Both the position numbers and the translations under genes were made by a program. 10,386 nt of DNA from CAYJFG01 sp964369405. GTDB taxonomy: Bacteria; Bacillota; Clostridia; Oscillospirales; Acutalibacteraceae. Below are positions 1-7,643 of this stretch, piece by piece. Each line of letters opens with the position of its first letter. The first letter of the stretch is position 1. The notes under the pieces were generated by a model. That model was not told where the DNA came from and did not search any database. It saw nothing but the letters and a program-made list of their open reading frames with translations. Location: NCBI GenBank assembly GCA_964369405.1, contig CAYJGB010000046.1, positions 1 to 10,386 of the forward strand, written 5' to 3'.

Positions 1-48
1 TTCAACATTTTTATTTTCTCCGTTCAAACAATTAGTTGTTTTGCTCAT
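1..48 (-). CDS. 5' end of a truncated gene running off the left edge
   Basis: The reverse strand opens with ATG at 48-46 and reads MSKTTNCLNGENKNVE before the window ends, so only 16 codons are visible and the product cannot be identified. A well-formed minus-strand promoter lies just upstream (66-94). The start is uncertain. ATG 48 has no Shine-Dalgarno sequence and would sit only about 11 nt from the predicted transcription start. A second ATG at 8-6, in another frame, has GGAG nine bases before it and a stop codon immediately upstream in its own frame, so it could be the real start. Either way a minus-strand gene begins here, divergent from htpG. Confidence 0.4.
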   Translation of the reverse strand, partial: MSKTTNCLNGENKNVE

Positions 49-65
49 CTCTATACTACATATAA

Positions 66-94
66 ATATTATCATATTAATTTTTTTATGTCAA
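66..94 (-). promoter_or_regulatory. sigma-A-type promoter of the left-edge gene
   Basis: On the minus strand a consensus TTGACA (94-89) is followed after exactly 17 bp by TAATAT (71-66). A TG one base before the -10 makes it extended (TGATAATAT). The start of transcription should fall near 59. Confidence 0.65.
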
Positions 95-286
95 TTAAAC
101 TTTAATTACAAATAGTAACAAATCGTTAACATATGCATTGCATTATAACAAATTTGATATTTATAGTGTTATGCATTATTAAACTTTGTAAATTGTTCAC
201 TTATCTAACTAGATTTTAAATATACATTTTATAACATTGCATATATTTTCAATTTAAACTTTCTTTATAATTGTATTAATTTTAAT

Positions 287-314
287 TTGACACACAGAAC
301 AATTATGATATAAT
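287..314 (+). promoter_or_regulatory. htpG promoter (TTGACA / extended TATAAT)
   Basis: TTGACA at 287-292 and TATAAT at 309-314 are separated by 16 bp, and TG at 306-307 gives an extended -10 (TGATATAAT). Transcription would start near 321, leaving a leader of about 59 nt. This is a vegetative promoter, so basal htpG expression should not need an alternative sigma factor. Confidence 0.75.
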
Positions 315-321
315 ATATATG

Positions 322-350
322 GTAAAAATTTCACACAATATGAATTTTAC
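322..350 (+). promoter_or_regulatory. inverted repeat in the htpG 5' leader
   Basis: GTAAAAATT (322-330) and AATTTTAC (343-350) are complementary apart from one extra A, with a 12-base spacer. It begins almost at the predicted transcription start. It could be an operator or an mRNA hairpin. Its inner TCAC (331-334) could alternatively pair with GTGA of the Shine-Dalgarno sequence (372-375). No function is established. Confidence 0.35.
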
Positions 351-379
351 TTATATATTTTTTTAGAAAAGGTGATTTT

Positions 380-2266
380 ATGAGAAAAAAAACTTTTAAG
401 GCTGAATCTAAAAGACTTTTAGATTTAATGATTCATTCTATTTACACAAATAAAGAGATTTTTTTAAGAGAAATAATCTCTAATGCAAGTGATGCATTAG
501 ACAAGCTACACTTTGTTTCATTAACTGATGAAAAAGCTAGACAATATGCAAACGATTTATCAATAAATATCTTTATTGATAAGGATACTAATACTTTTAA
601 AATTTCTGATAACGGAATTGGTATGACTGAAAAAGAACTTGAAGATAACTTAGGTACTATTGCTAAGAGTGGTTCTCTTCAATTTAAAAATGAGCTTGAA
701 GAAGGCGAAAAAACTGATATTATAGGTCAATTCGGTGTAGGTTTTTACTCAGCTTTTATGGTATCTGACACTGTTACGGTTATCACTAAGCGTTATGATA
801 GCGACACAGCTTACAAATGGACATCAAACGGTGCTTCTGGTTATACTATTGAAGAATGTGAAAAAGACACAATCGGTACAGATATTATTATGACTATTAA
901 AGAAGATAACGACGACGAAAAGTATAGTCAATATTTAGAAACACACAGAATACAAAGTTTAATTAAAACTTACTCAGATTATATTAGATATCCTATAGTT
1001 ATGGATATTGAAAGTTCTGTAAATACTGCTAAAGAAGATGAAGAGCCAAATTATCAAACAGTTTCAAAGAGAAAAACTGTTAATAGTATGGTACCAATTT
1101 GGCAAAGAAGTAAAGCAGATATCACTGATGATGATTGTAAAAAATACTATTGCGAGCATTTTTATGACCAATCAGAGCCTGTATCCGTTGTAAGAGTAAA
1201 TGCAGAGGGTACTGTATCTTACAAGGCTATGATGTTTATACCTAGTAATGTTCCTTATGGTTATTACTCTAAAGAGTTTGAAAAAGGTTTACAACTATAT
1301 TCAAACGGCGTATTAATCATGGATAAGTGCGATAAACTACTACCTGATTATTTCGCATTTGTAAAAGGTATAGTAGACTCACCAGACTTATCATTAAATA
1401 TTTCTAGAGAGCTTTTACAAAACGATAAACAACTATCAATAATATCTAAAAACATCGAGAAAAAAATCAAAACTGAACTTGTAAAATTACTAGAAAAAGA
1501 TTTTGATAAATACAAAGGTTTCTGGAATAATTTTGGTAGACATATTAAATACGGTGTTGTAAGCGATTATGGTATGCATAAAGAAAACTTACAAGACTTA
1601 TTAGTATTTAATTCATCAAATAGTGACGAGCTTACTACACTAAAAGATTATGTTTTAAGAATGAAAGACGACCAAAAATTTATATACTATGCTTGTGGAG
1701 ATTCAATTTCTCAAATTTCAGCACTGCCTCAAACTGAACTATGCAAAGAAAAAGACTATGAAATTCTATTCTTAACTGAGGATATAGATGAATTTGCAAT
1801 TCAATCTTTAATGATGTTTAACGAAAAAATGTTCAAATCAATAACAGCAGAAGATGCACAACTGCAAACAGAGGAAGAAAAACAAGAAACAGAGAAAAAG
1901 CAAGAAGAAAACAAAGATTTATTAGAGTTTATAAGCACTAGTTTAAGTGGAAAAATTAAAAAAGCTGTTGTATCGGACAAGCTTAAATCTCACCCAGTGT
2001 GTATGTCTGCTGAAGGTGCAATTACAATAGAAACAGAAAAATATTTCTTAACACTACCTAACAGTGAAGAAAAGCCAAAAGCTGAAAAAGTTCTTGAATT
2101 GAATGCTAATCACAATGCATTTAACGCACTGAAAAACACATACGAAAACGACCCAGAAACTGCAAAAAAATATGCTGATATACTATATAATCAAGCATTA
2201 TTAATAGCAGGTTTGCCAATTGAAAACCCAGTTGATTTCTGCGATAAAATTTGCGAATTATTTTAA
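380..2266 (+). CDS. htpG: molecular chaperone HtpG (bacterial Hsp90)
   Basis: This is a full-length HtpG of 628 residues, against about 624 in E. coli. It is a cytosolic ATP-driven dimeric chaperone that remodels client proteins and protects the cell during stress. The GHKL ATPase domain (about 1-215) shows the catalytic Glu31 and Mg-binding Asn35 in LREIISNASDALDKL, the ADP-contacting DNGIGM (77-82) and the lid glycine motif GQFGVGFYSAF (116-126). The middle domain carries the conserved LNISREL with Arg343, which reaches into the ATP site. A highly charged linker (about 491-513) precedes the C-terminal dimerisation domain. As in other bacteria there is no MEEVD tail. ATG 380 is preceded by AAAAGGTGA (367-375). 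The gene is monocistronic, with its own promoter and a strong terminator at 2288-2329. Nothing suggests loss of function. Confidence 0.97.
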   Translation: MRKKTFKAESKRLLDLMIHSIYTNKEIFLREIISNASDALDKLHFVSLTDEKARQYANDLSINIFIDKDTNTFKISDNGIGMTEKELEDNLGTIAKSGSLQFKNELEEGEKTDIIGQFGVGFYSAFMVSDTVTVITKRYDSDTAYKWTSNGASGYTIEECEKDTIGTDIIMTIKEDNDDEKYSQYLETHRIQSLIKTYSDYIRYPIVMDIESSVNTAKEDEEPNYQTVSKRKTVNSMVPIWQRSKADITDDDCKKYYCEHFYDQSEPVSVVRVNAEGTVSYKAMMFIPSNVPYGYYSKEFEKGLQLYSNGVLIMDKCDKLLPDYFAFVKGIVDSPDLSLNISRELLQNDKQLSIISKNIEKKIKTELVKLLEKDFDKYKGFWNNFGRHIKYGVVSDYGMHKENLQDLLVFNSSNSDELTTLKDYVLRMKDDQKFIYYACGDSISQISALPQTELCKEKDYEILFLTEDIDEFAIQSLMMFNEKMFKSITAEDAQLQTEEEKQETEKKQEENKDLLEFISTSLSGKIKKAVVSDKLKSHPVCMSAEGAITIETEKYFLTLPNSEEKPKAEKVLELNANHNAFNALKNTYENDPETAKKYADILYNQALLIAGLPIENPVDFCDKICELF

Positions 2267-2287
2267 AGTTAAATTACAAATTATTTT

Positions 2288-2329
2288 GGTCTGTTGCATT
2301 TATAATTTAAAATGCAACAGACCTTTTTT
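2288..2329 (+). terminator. intrinsic terminator of htpG
   Basis: A perfect 14-bp stem, GGTCTGTTGCATTT (2288-2301) with AAATGCAACAGACC (2310-2323), encloses an 8-base loop and is followed by six T residues (2324-2329). It lies 21 bp after the htpG stop. Confidence 0.92.
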
Positions 2330-2330
2330 A

Positions 2331-2359
2331 TTTACATATGATTTTTATTATGTTAGAAT
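2331..2359 (+). promoter_or_regulatory. promoter of the small-membrane-protein / amidohydrolase operon
   Basis: TTTACA (2331-2336) and TAGAAT (2354-2359) have a 17-bp spacer, with TG at 2351-2352 extending the -10. Transcription would start near 2366, practically on top of the AGGGAGTGA ribosome binding site (2366-2374), so the leader is very short. Confidence 0.6.
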
Positions 2360-2378
2360 AATCTTAGGGAGTGATAAA

Positions 2379-2651
2379 ATGGAATTTATGATTGAAATAA
2401 TATTTGAAACAATTTTCGAATTGGGTGACAATGCTACAAAATCAAGTAAAACGCCCTATATTTTAAAACTAATACTATTAAGTTTATTTACAATATCAGT
2501 ATTAGGCGTTTGTGCCTTTATTATATTTTTAGGAATTACATGTATTCAACAAAACTACACTTTAATTGGTATTGTCTGTATATTATTTTCCATCTCATTT
2601 TTAGCATTAGCAATACTTAAAATAATCAAAAGAGCATTATTACGAAAATAA
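2379..2651 (+). CDS. small membrane protein, two predicted helices, unknown function
   Basis: A 90-residue protein beginning MEFMIEIIFETIFELGDN. It has a short acidic amphipathic N-terminus, then two hydrophobic segments at about 29-52 (ILKLILLSLFTISVLG onward) and about 58-83, and a basic tail ending KRALLRK, so it is probably an integral inner-membrane hairpin. The open frame extends upstream to an ATG at 2220, but that would run through htpG and its terminator. ATG 2379 has a fine AGGGAGTGA at the right distance and a promoter just upstream. It resembles short two-helix hypothetical proteins that I associate with Clostridia, but I know of no function. The amidohydrolase gene starts 20 bp downstream, so the two are likely co-transcribed. 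Confidence 0.72.
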   Translation: MEFMIEIIFETIFELGDNATKSSKTPYILKLILLSLFTISVLGVCAFIIFLGITCIQQNYTLIGIVCILFSISFLALAILKIIKRALLRK

Positions 2652-2671
2652 TTTTTAAGGAGGTAACTTTT

Positions 2672-3487
2672 ATGATTATTGATACACATGTACATCTTGG
2701 TGGAGATGCATTAGATTTTGATATGACGGAAGAATATATATTATACTCAATGGAAAAATATAATATCGATTTCTCTATTGTGAGTAATGTAGACGCTGCA
2801 ACACTTCATCACAACCAAACTCCACTACCAGATGATGTAGTAAAATCTCAAATTGAATCTTTAGAGCGAACTCTAAAATTTGTTAAAACTCACAAAAACA
2901 AACTTGGCGCAGGTGTTTGGGTTAGACCAGAAAAAGAGAAATGTGATAGTAAACTAATTAATATAATTAAAGAAAATAGAGATTATATTTATTATGTTAA
3001 ATGTCACCCATATCACAGTGGAGTACCGTTTGACAGTGAAGAATACGAACAATATTTTAAACTGGCTAAAATGTTTAATATGCCTGTTGCAACACATACT
3101 GGAGGTAACGACAATGCAAGTCCACAAAGAGTTTATAACGCTGCTAAAAAGCATCCAGATGTAAATTTTATAATGGTTCATATGGATTTAGCAACAGACC
3201 ATAAAATAGCAATAGATTTAATATCTAAATTGCCAAATTTGTATGGTGATACTACTTGGGTTGATGTTGAAAGCACACTTAGATTTTTAGAAAAAAACAG
3301 TAGTAAAAAACTATTATTTGGAACTGATAATCCAATTGATGGTAAAGATACTTTGCACCATAATAAAAAAGGCGAAAAAAGTATTTATCAAGAATATTTT
3401 CATAAGTTAGATAAACTTGTTTCGAAAGAAGATTATGAAAATATAATGTACAAAAACGCTATTGAATTGTTTAATATAAACCTATAA
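2672..3487 (+). CDS. metal-dependent amidohydrolase, TIM-barrel, substrate unknown
   Basis: A 271-residue protein of the amidohydrolase superfamily (Amidohydro_2 / TatD-like hydrolases). Members use one or two divalent metals in a TIM barrel to cleave C-N, C-O or related bonds in small molecules. The likely ligands are all visible in order: HxH after strand 1 (DTHVH, His6 and His8), YVKCH (Lys110, His112), ATHTGG (His142), MVHMD (His170) and FGTDNP (Asp219). No signal peptide is present, so it is cytosolic. ATG 2672 follows an ideal TAAGGAGGT (2656-2664). It follows the small membrane protein gene by 20 bp and is probably its operon partner. The exact substrate cannot be read from the sequence. 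Confidence 0.88.
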   Translation: MIIDTHVHLGGDALDFDMTEEYILYSMEKYNIDFSIVSNVDAATLHHNQTPLPDDVVKSQIESLERTLKFVKTHKNKLGAGVWVRPEKEKCDSKLINIIKENRDYIYYVKCHPYHSGVPFDSEEYEQYFKLAKMFNMPVATHTGGNDNASPQRVYNAAKKHPDVNFIMVHMDLATDHKIAIDLISKLPNLYGDTTWVDVESTLRFLEKNSSKKLLFGTDNPIDGKDTLHHNKKGEKSIYQEYFHKLDKLVSKEDYENIMYKNAIELFNINL

Positions 3488-3685
3488 ATGTATTTAATTT
3501 TATATGCTTACTTATATACAATTATCGAATATGATATGGATATTATAGCAGATGATAATTCAGCACAATCAAAAGTATTAAAAGAAGATGATTATGTTTA
3601 AAATATGCCAGCGTATCCACAATATGCTTATTGCCAATTTGTAGCAGATGTTTTAGTTGTAAAATTGAGTGAAATTTCTGAATAA
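3488..3685 (+). pseudogene. in-frame gene remnant after the amidohydrolase
   Basis: Right after the amidohydrolase stop, in the same frame, a reading frame of 37 codons ends in TAA (3599-3601), and 27 further sense codons follow to a second TAA (3683-3685). The peptide on both sides of the internal stop looks like real protein: DMDIIADDNSAQ, LKEDDYV, then NMPAYPQYAYC and DVLVVKLSEISE. One A-to-T change (AAA to TAA) would restore a continuous frame reading DDYVKNMPAYP. The ATG at 3488 has no ribosome binding site. This fits the decaying C-terminal end of a larger gene whose 5' part has been lost. I do not recognise the family with certainty. Confidence 0.55.
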
Positions 3686-3741
3686 CAATTGAATTAAAGT
3701 CAAATGCTCACATTGATTTTAATATTTTTTCTACAAATCAC

Positions 3742-3778
3742 AAAGCCCCTCGTTTTAAGATATAAAACGAGGGGCTTT
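3742..3778. terminator. bidirectional hairpin terminator between convergent operons
   Basis: A perfect 16-bp stem, AAAGCCCCTCGTTTTA (3742-3757) with TAAAACGAGGGGCTTT (3763-3778), has a 5-base loop. It lies between the + amidohydrolase operon and the - dockerin gene, which ends at 3830. The A and T ends of the stem give a short U run on either strand, so it can stop transcription from both sides. Confidence 0.88.
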
Positions 3779-3829
3779 AACAGTCTAAAATTTCAAATAT
3801 TATAGATTAAACACCTGATTTAGTCAATT

Positions 3830-6800
3830 TTATTTTTCTGCTGGAAATTCAGTGATTTTCTTAGATAAATACATTTGTATAGTTATTGCATCAGATATAT
3901 TCACTTTGCCATCTCCAGTTACATCAGCGGCTGCAAGACCTGTATCAGTTAGAGTGTCAATTTTTGATAAATGTTTTAAAACTTCTATAGAGTCTATGAT
4001 ATTTATTTTAGTATCTAAATTCACATCGCCATAAGTAGGTTCTGTATTTTTTTCGACAGCGTATACTGTAACATTATTATCCGAATTTACATAAATAAGT
4101 GGATTTTTACCATCTGGTGTTGTTGAATAATACATTCCTTCATATGTTGGTGGTAAAATATAATCTTCGCCTTTTGGAATATTTCTCATCATATTTATTT
4201 TAGCTACTTCTTCTGCTGATTCTTCATCACTCAGTATAATAGATAAGCTGATTTCATCTGTTTTAGGTTTATCTATCCAAATAGCATAAAATGTAACAGT
4301 TGTTAAACCTCCAAAACCTATGACTTCAGCAGTAGTTCCAGCCATAAATCCTACTGTATAACCTATTGCTTCAGCTTCTCCATAGCTTTCTTTTGTATTA
4401 GACCACCCTACAAAAACTTTATCTGTTGGTGGAGTAAATTTATTTTCTGGCAATTCAAAAATTCCACTTTCTTTTACAGAAATACTATCCATTTTACCGC
4501 TTCCACCATTGCTATCAAATTTTATAGTTGTTGTTGTTTCATCTCTCCATACTGCGTATAGTATGGTGTCTTTTGTAAATGTATAAGAGCTACCGATTTT
4601 AGCACCATTTTTCGTTAAAGACCAACCATCAAAAACTTTTCCTGTTGGAGGAGTAATGTTTAAATCCTTATCATCTGGCAAGCTAATTGGTGTGTTTTTT
4701 TCTACCTCTATATTTTTAGTTCCTCCTGTGCCTCCATTAGGGTTATAAGTAACAAATACTGTATTTGTTCCCCACAATGCAAATACTTCAGTTTGTTCAG
4801 TAAAGGTATATGTGCCACCAGGTTGAACTATAGGCCCTGTTGCACTTCCAATGCCCCATCCTACTAAAATTTTTCCTGTAGGTGGAGTTATAGTTGTTTT
4901 ACTAGGCAGAGTAAATGGTGTCTTTTCTGTTGCTAGTTCATTTTTTTGATACCCTTCTCCACCGTTGTTATTGTAGTATACCAAATAACTTTTAGCCGAT
5001 TTTTCAGTTATAGTCATTTTGATTTCTTCTGTTTGAGTTTTAGTAAAGCAAGTATAAGTCACAATGTAAATATTTTCAGATTTATGTGTAACTACAGCCT
5101 TAACATTATCTACTTGAAGTTTTGTTCTGTTTAAAATATCGTCTACATAATTTTGAACTTCTTGAGTTTTTGTTGCTTGAGTTGATTTATATGGCACTTC
5201 TATGCTTCCATCAACTACAACTGATTTAGCATTATTAATTTCCAAATCATTTAAACTTAAGAAATCAACCTTTATATCTTTCGAGTCTGATACTTCTCCA
5301 ACGCTTGCTTTAACATTGTAAGTATCTGATGACTTGTAAGTAACATCAAATGTTGCACCACCAACACTTGCAGTATCTATAAGTTCATTTTCAATTACTT
5401 CTATTCTTTCGTTTGTTGTTAATTCTTCATAAGCATATAATGAATATTCTGGTTTAATATTATCCATAGTTAAGCTTAAATATACATCGTCTTTACTATT
5501 AACTGGAAATTCAACAGGAATTAGTTTTGTGCTTATTCCTGTACCAGTCACCATTACAGCTGCCTTATACGTTCCTTTTTCAAGTCCTTCTTCTGTCAAT
5601 TCTACTTTAAAGCTTGTTGCATCATATTTATTTAATGTTTTTAATTCATTTTCAGTGAACTCAAAATACTGTGCATCTGTTCCTACTAATTTTGTCTGTA
5701 AATTAGTTATTGGAGTATCTTTTAAATTTGTGAGATATATTCTCTTAAAATCATTATACACGAAATATCCTTCCGTTTTAGGACCAATTTTAATAGAACT
5801 ACCTGATAATGCTATATCTGGATATGAAGTAGGTTTTCTAGTAGCGTATATTTCTACATATTCTTCTTCATTATAGTCTAAATTCTCTTTTGTAAGATAT
5901 TTAGTTTCTTCTGATTTTCCAGAATATATAGTTTTAGCAGCGGCATATATTTGAGGTTTATACCTAAGAGCATAGTCTGGGTTAGAACCATCTTCTACAA
6001 CTGAATCTGCTATTAAAGTACCATAATTCAATATATAATTTGCTGTACTTATCGCATTAGTACTATAGCCTAAGTTGCTTTTCCCAGCTACTGCATGAAC
6101 CTTACCTCCGTTTTGAATAACTGTACTTGCAGTAATAGCATAAGTTGCAAATGAACTATCACTATTATTTTTATTTGAACCTTCAACGTAAATATTTGCG
6201 TCATCTTCAACTAAAAGTGTTTTTGCATAAATTCCATACATTTTAGTATTATCACCTGAATTAATATTTACATTAGCTGAGCCCGACATAGTAAAAGTTT
6301 CATTAACATTCATAACAGTTTTAGAACTAGAATACCCACTAGTTCTATCTTTTATATTTATATTTATTTTAGTATCTTCTATATTCAAGTTACCATCAAC
6401 ATAAAACAGAAATCCTGGATTAGCTGTTCTAGTATTTTGGGCAGATATATTAAGCGTTCCGTCACCAAATATATTTACATCATTATCGCCACTCATAGAA
6501 AGTACACTAAACGAATATTGTTCTGACGAATCAGAGTTATTATTTATTGTGTTATTTCCAATAACCTCAATATTAAGTGGACCATCATATTCACTTACAA
6601 AGCCAACTTCAATCGCTGTAAGAGTTTTTCCTTCTCCTTCATAAGTAGAAGAGTATTCTCTTCTAAAACCATCAGTTATATTAACATTATTGAGCGTTAG
6701 AGTATTCGTATCATAATCAAATGATGCGCCTTCTACAAAGTTAATGTTTTGTCCATTGACTTTGAGTATGTAAAAATCAGACTGAGCAGCAATAACGTTT

Positions 6801-6868
6801 AATGGTAACATTTGTATTACTAACATTAAACTAAACATTATACATAATATTTTATATTTTTTTTTCAT
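3830..6868 (-). CDS. secreted dockerin protein with beta-helix-like region and InlB-type repeats
   Basis: A 1012-residue exported protein. Residues 1-28 form a signal peptide (MKKKYK, hydrophobic core, NVIAA/QS). About 30-340 is rich in short repeats of Asn, Gly and beta-strand patterns (TLTLNNVNIT, NIFGDGTLNIS, NLNIEDTKINI), typical of a right-handed beta-helix. About 350-455 looks like an Ig-like domain (LEKGTYKAAVMVTG), followed by further beta domains. Three Flg_new/InlB B-repeats (about 625-868) each have an NNGG/PNGG/SNGG motif, a GW pair and a closing AVW-like strand; a degenerate fourth follows. Residues 945-1012 are a type I dockerin with two calcium loops (D948-N950-D952-N956-D959 and D982-T984-D986-N990-D993). 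The dockerin should plug the protein into a cohesin scaffold outside the cell. No enzyme domain, LPXTG or S-layer anchor is seen. ATG 6868 has GGAGGT at 6881-6876. A longer frame back to 6964 is rejected because it overlaps the preceding gene and lacks the signal peptide at its start. Confidence 0.9.
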   Translation of the reverse strand: MKKKYKILCIMFSLMLVIQMLPLNVIAAQSDFYILKVNGQNINFVEGASFDYDTNTLTLNNVNITDGFRREYSSTYEGEGKTLTAIEVGFVSEYDGPLNIEVIGNNTINNNSDSSEQYSFSVLSMSGDNDVNIFGDGTLNISAQNTRTANPGFLFYVDGNLNIEDTKININIKDRTSGYSSSKTVMNVNETFTMSGSANVNINSGDNTKMYGIYAKTLLVEDDANIYVEGSNKNNSDSSFATYAITASTVIQNGGKVHAVAGKSNLGYSTNAISTANYILNYGTLIADSVVEDGSNPDYALRYKPQIYAAAKTIYSGKSEETKYLTKENLDYNEEEYVEIYATRKPTSYPDIALSGSSIKIGPKTEGYFVYNDFKRIYLTNLKDTPITNLQTKLVGTDAQYFEFTENELKTLNKYDATSFKVELTEEGLEKGTYKAAVMVTGTGISTKLIPVEFPVNSKDDVYLSLTMDNIKPEYSLYAYEELTTNERIEVIENELIDTASVGGATFDVTYKSSDTYNVKASVGEVSDSKDIKVDFLSLNDLEINNAKSVVVDGSIEVPYKSTQATKTQEVQNYVDDILNRTKLQVDNVKAVVTHKSENIYIVTYTCFTKTQTEEIKMTITEKSAKSYLVYYNNNGGEGYQKNELATEKTPFTLPSKTTITPPTGKILVGWGIGSATGPIVQPGGTYTFTEQTEVFALWGTNTVFVTYNPNGGTGGTKNIEVEKNTPISLPDDKDLNITPPTGKVFDGWSLTKNGAKIGSSYTFTKDTILYAVWRDETTTTIKFDSNGGSGKMDSISVKESGIFELPENKFTPPTDKVFVGWSNTKESYGEAEAIGYTVGFMAGTTAEVIGFGGLTTVTFYAIWIDKPKTDEISLSIILSDEESAEEVAKINMMRNIPKGEDYILPPTYEGMYYSTTPDGKNPLIYVNSDNNVTVYAVEKNTEPTYGDVNLDTKINIIDSIEVLKHLSKIDTLTDTGLAAADVTGDGKVNISDAITIQMYLSKKITEFPAEK

Positions 6869-6902
6869 ATTGATTACCTCCAAATAAATTAATTTATACA
6901 TT

Positions 6903-7619
6903 TTAACAAGGACCGCCACAAAATTCACAACAGCCGTTTTCGTCTGGCATAGTAGTTGCTCCACAATTTTGACAAGCTACTGCAATTTTAGGTGTATTAG
7001 CAACTTCTACTTCTTCTCTTGCTATTGTTCTAAGGCCTAACAATGTTTCCTTTATTTCTTGAGCATCTTTTTCTGTTTCTCTAAATTCAATCCCATGTCT
7101 ATTTTCAATTTCATCATCGTTTAACTGAAATCTAATTTCATCAAACCAAGGAGAATTTACAAATATTTTTATATTGAAGTCATAACTAGTTTTGTATCTT
7201 CGAGGTTCATAGCTTTCTCTTTGACCCTCTTTATTTTCTTTGTAAATTTCTCTCTTGTTTTCATCAATATCTATATCGCAACCTGTCACTTGAGAAAAAT
7301 CGATAATATCTGGGTTGTTATCTCTCCACTTTTTTGTACGGGTGAACAACCATTTTTTGTTATCTTCATCTATACAAATTAAGTTTCTGCCACCAATTAC
7401 TTTTGTAGGATTAAATTGCTCTACACTTTCTTTGTTTTGTTCTCTGTAAGATAGTTGCTCAGATATTTCTGCTACTGTAGAATTTCTTCTATCATCAAAA
7501 AACGGTGAGAGTTGTTTTGCACAATCTTTGCACAAATTACCATCTTCTAACTTTCTGTTGCCTAGTAATCCAATTTTTTCTCCACAAATATCGCAATTTT
7601 TTTTACTAAATAATCCCAT
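6903..7619 (-). CDS. DUF4428 zinc-finger protein with C-terminal zinc ribbon
   Basis: A 238-residue, probably cytosolic protein. The N-terminus matches the DUF4428 treble-clef-like finger: CDIC (Cys9, Cys12), the signature GLLGNRKLEDGNLC and CKDC (Cys30, Cys33), followed by LSPFFDDRR. The middle (about 70-200) is a predicted alpha/beta domain with the strand pattern KVIGGRNLICIDEDNKKWLF and FSQVTGCDIDIDEN, often seen in DUF4428 proteins and possibly PH-like. The end is a second zinc ribbon with CQNC (216-219) and CEFC (231-234), plus a terminal Cys238. ATG 7619 follows AAAGGAAG (7633-7626). It begins 24 bp after the upstream DUF6935-like gene and ends 34 bp before the dockerin gene, so all three look like one operon. 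The molecular function of the family is unknown. Confidence 0.85.
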   Translation of the reverse strand: MGLFSKKNCDICGEKIGLLGNRKLEDGNLCKDCAKQLSPFFDDRRNSTVAEISEQLSYREQNKESVEQFNPTKVIGGRNLICIDEDNKKWLFTRTKKWRDNNPDIIDFSQVTGCDIDIDENKREIYKENKEGQRESYEPRRYKTSYDFNIKIFVNSPWFDEIRFQLNDDEIENRHGIEFRETEKDAQEIKETLLGLRTIAREEVEVANTPKIAVACQNCGATTMPDENGCCEFCGGPC

Positions 7620-7643
7620 AAATATCTTCCTTTCAATTTTAAG

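Larger units (their letters stand above)
49..379. other. divergent intergenic region before htpG
   Basis: This very AT-rich stretch holds the two back-to-back promoters described separately. Between them, at about 130-240, TGCAT-containing words recur: TATGCATTGCATTATAACA, TGTTATGCATTATTAAAC and AACATTGCATATATT. They contain the palindrome ATGCAT and partly mirror one another, which could mark a regulator site shared by the divergent genes, but in such AT-rich DNA this is weak. No gene is supported here. The CIRCE operator of HrcA-controlled heat-shock genes is not seen. Confidence 0.5.

Noticed and set aside
2220..2378. Longer start for the small membrane protein
   Set aside because: The extension overlaps the end of htpG and crosses its terminator and the next promoter. 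ATG 2379 has a strong ribosome binding site.
2954..3181. 75-codon open frame antisense to the amidohydrolase
   Set aside because: It lies wholly inside a well-supported gene on the other strand and has no supporting signals.
5529..5876. 115-codon plus-strand frame within the dockerin gene
   Set aside because: It is a shadow of the dockerin coding sequence: hydrophobic and Ser/Val-rich as expected from reverse complement, with no ribosome binding site.
6885..6896. 12-bp palindrome TAAATTAATTTA before the dockerin ribosome binding site
   Set aside because: Pure A/T palindromes are expected by chance here; a similar one (AAATAATTATTT) occurs at 9211-9222. Not enough to claim an operator.
6869..6964. 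32-residue N-terminal extension of the dockerin protein
   Set aside because: It overlaps the coding end of the DUF4428 gene. The internal ATG 6868 has GGAGGT at ideal distance and begins a classic signal peptide.
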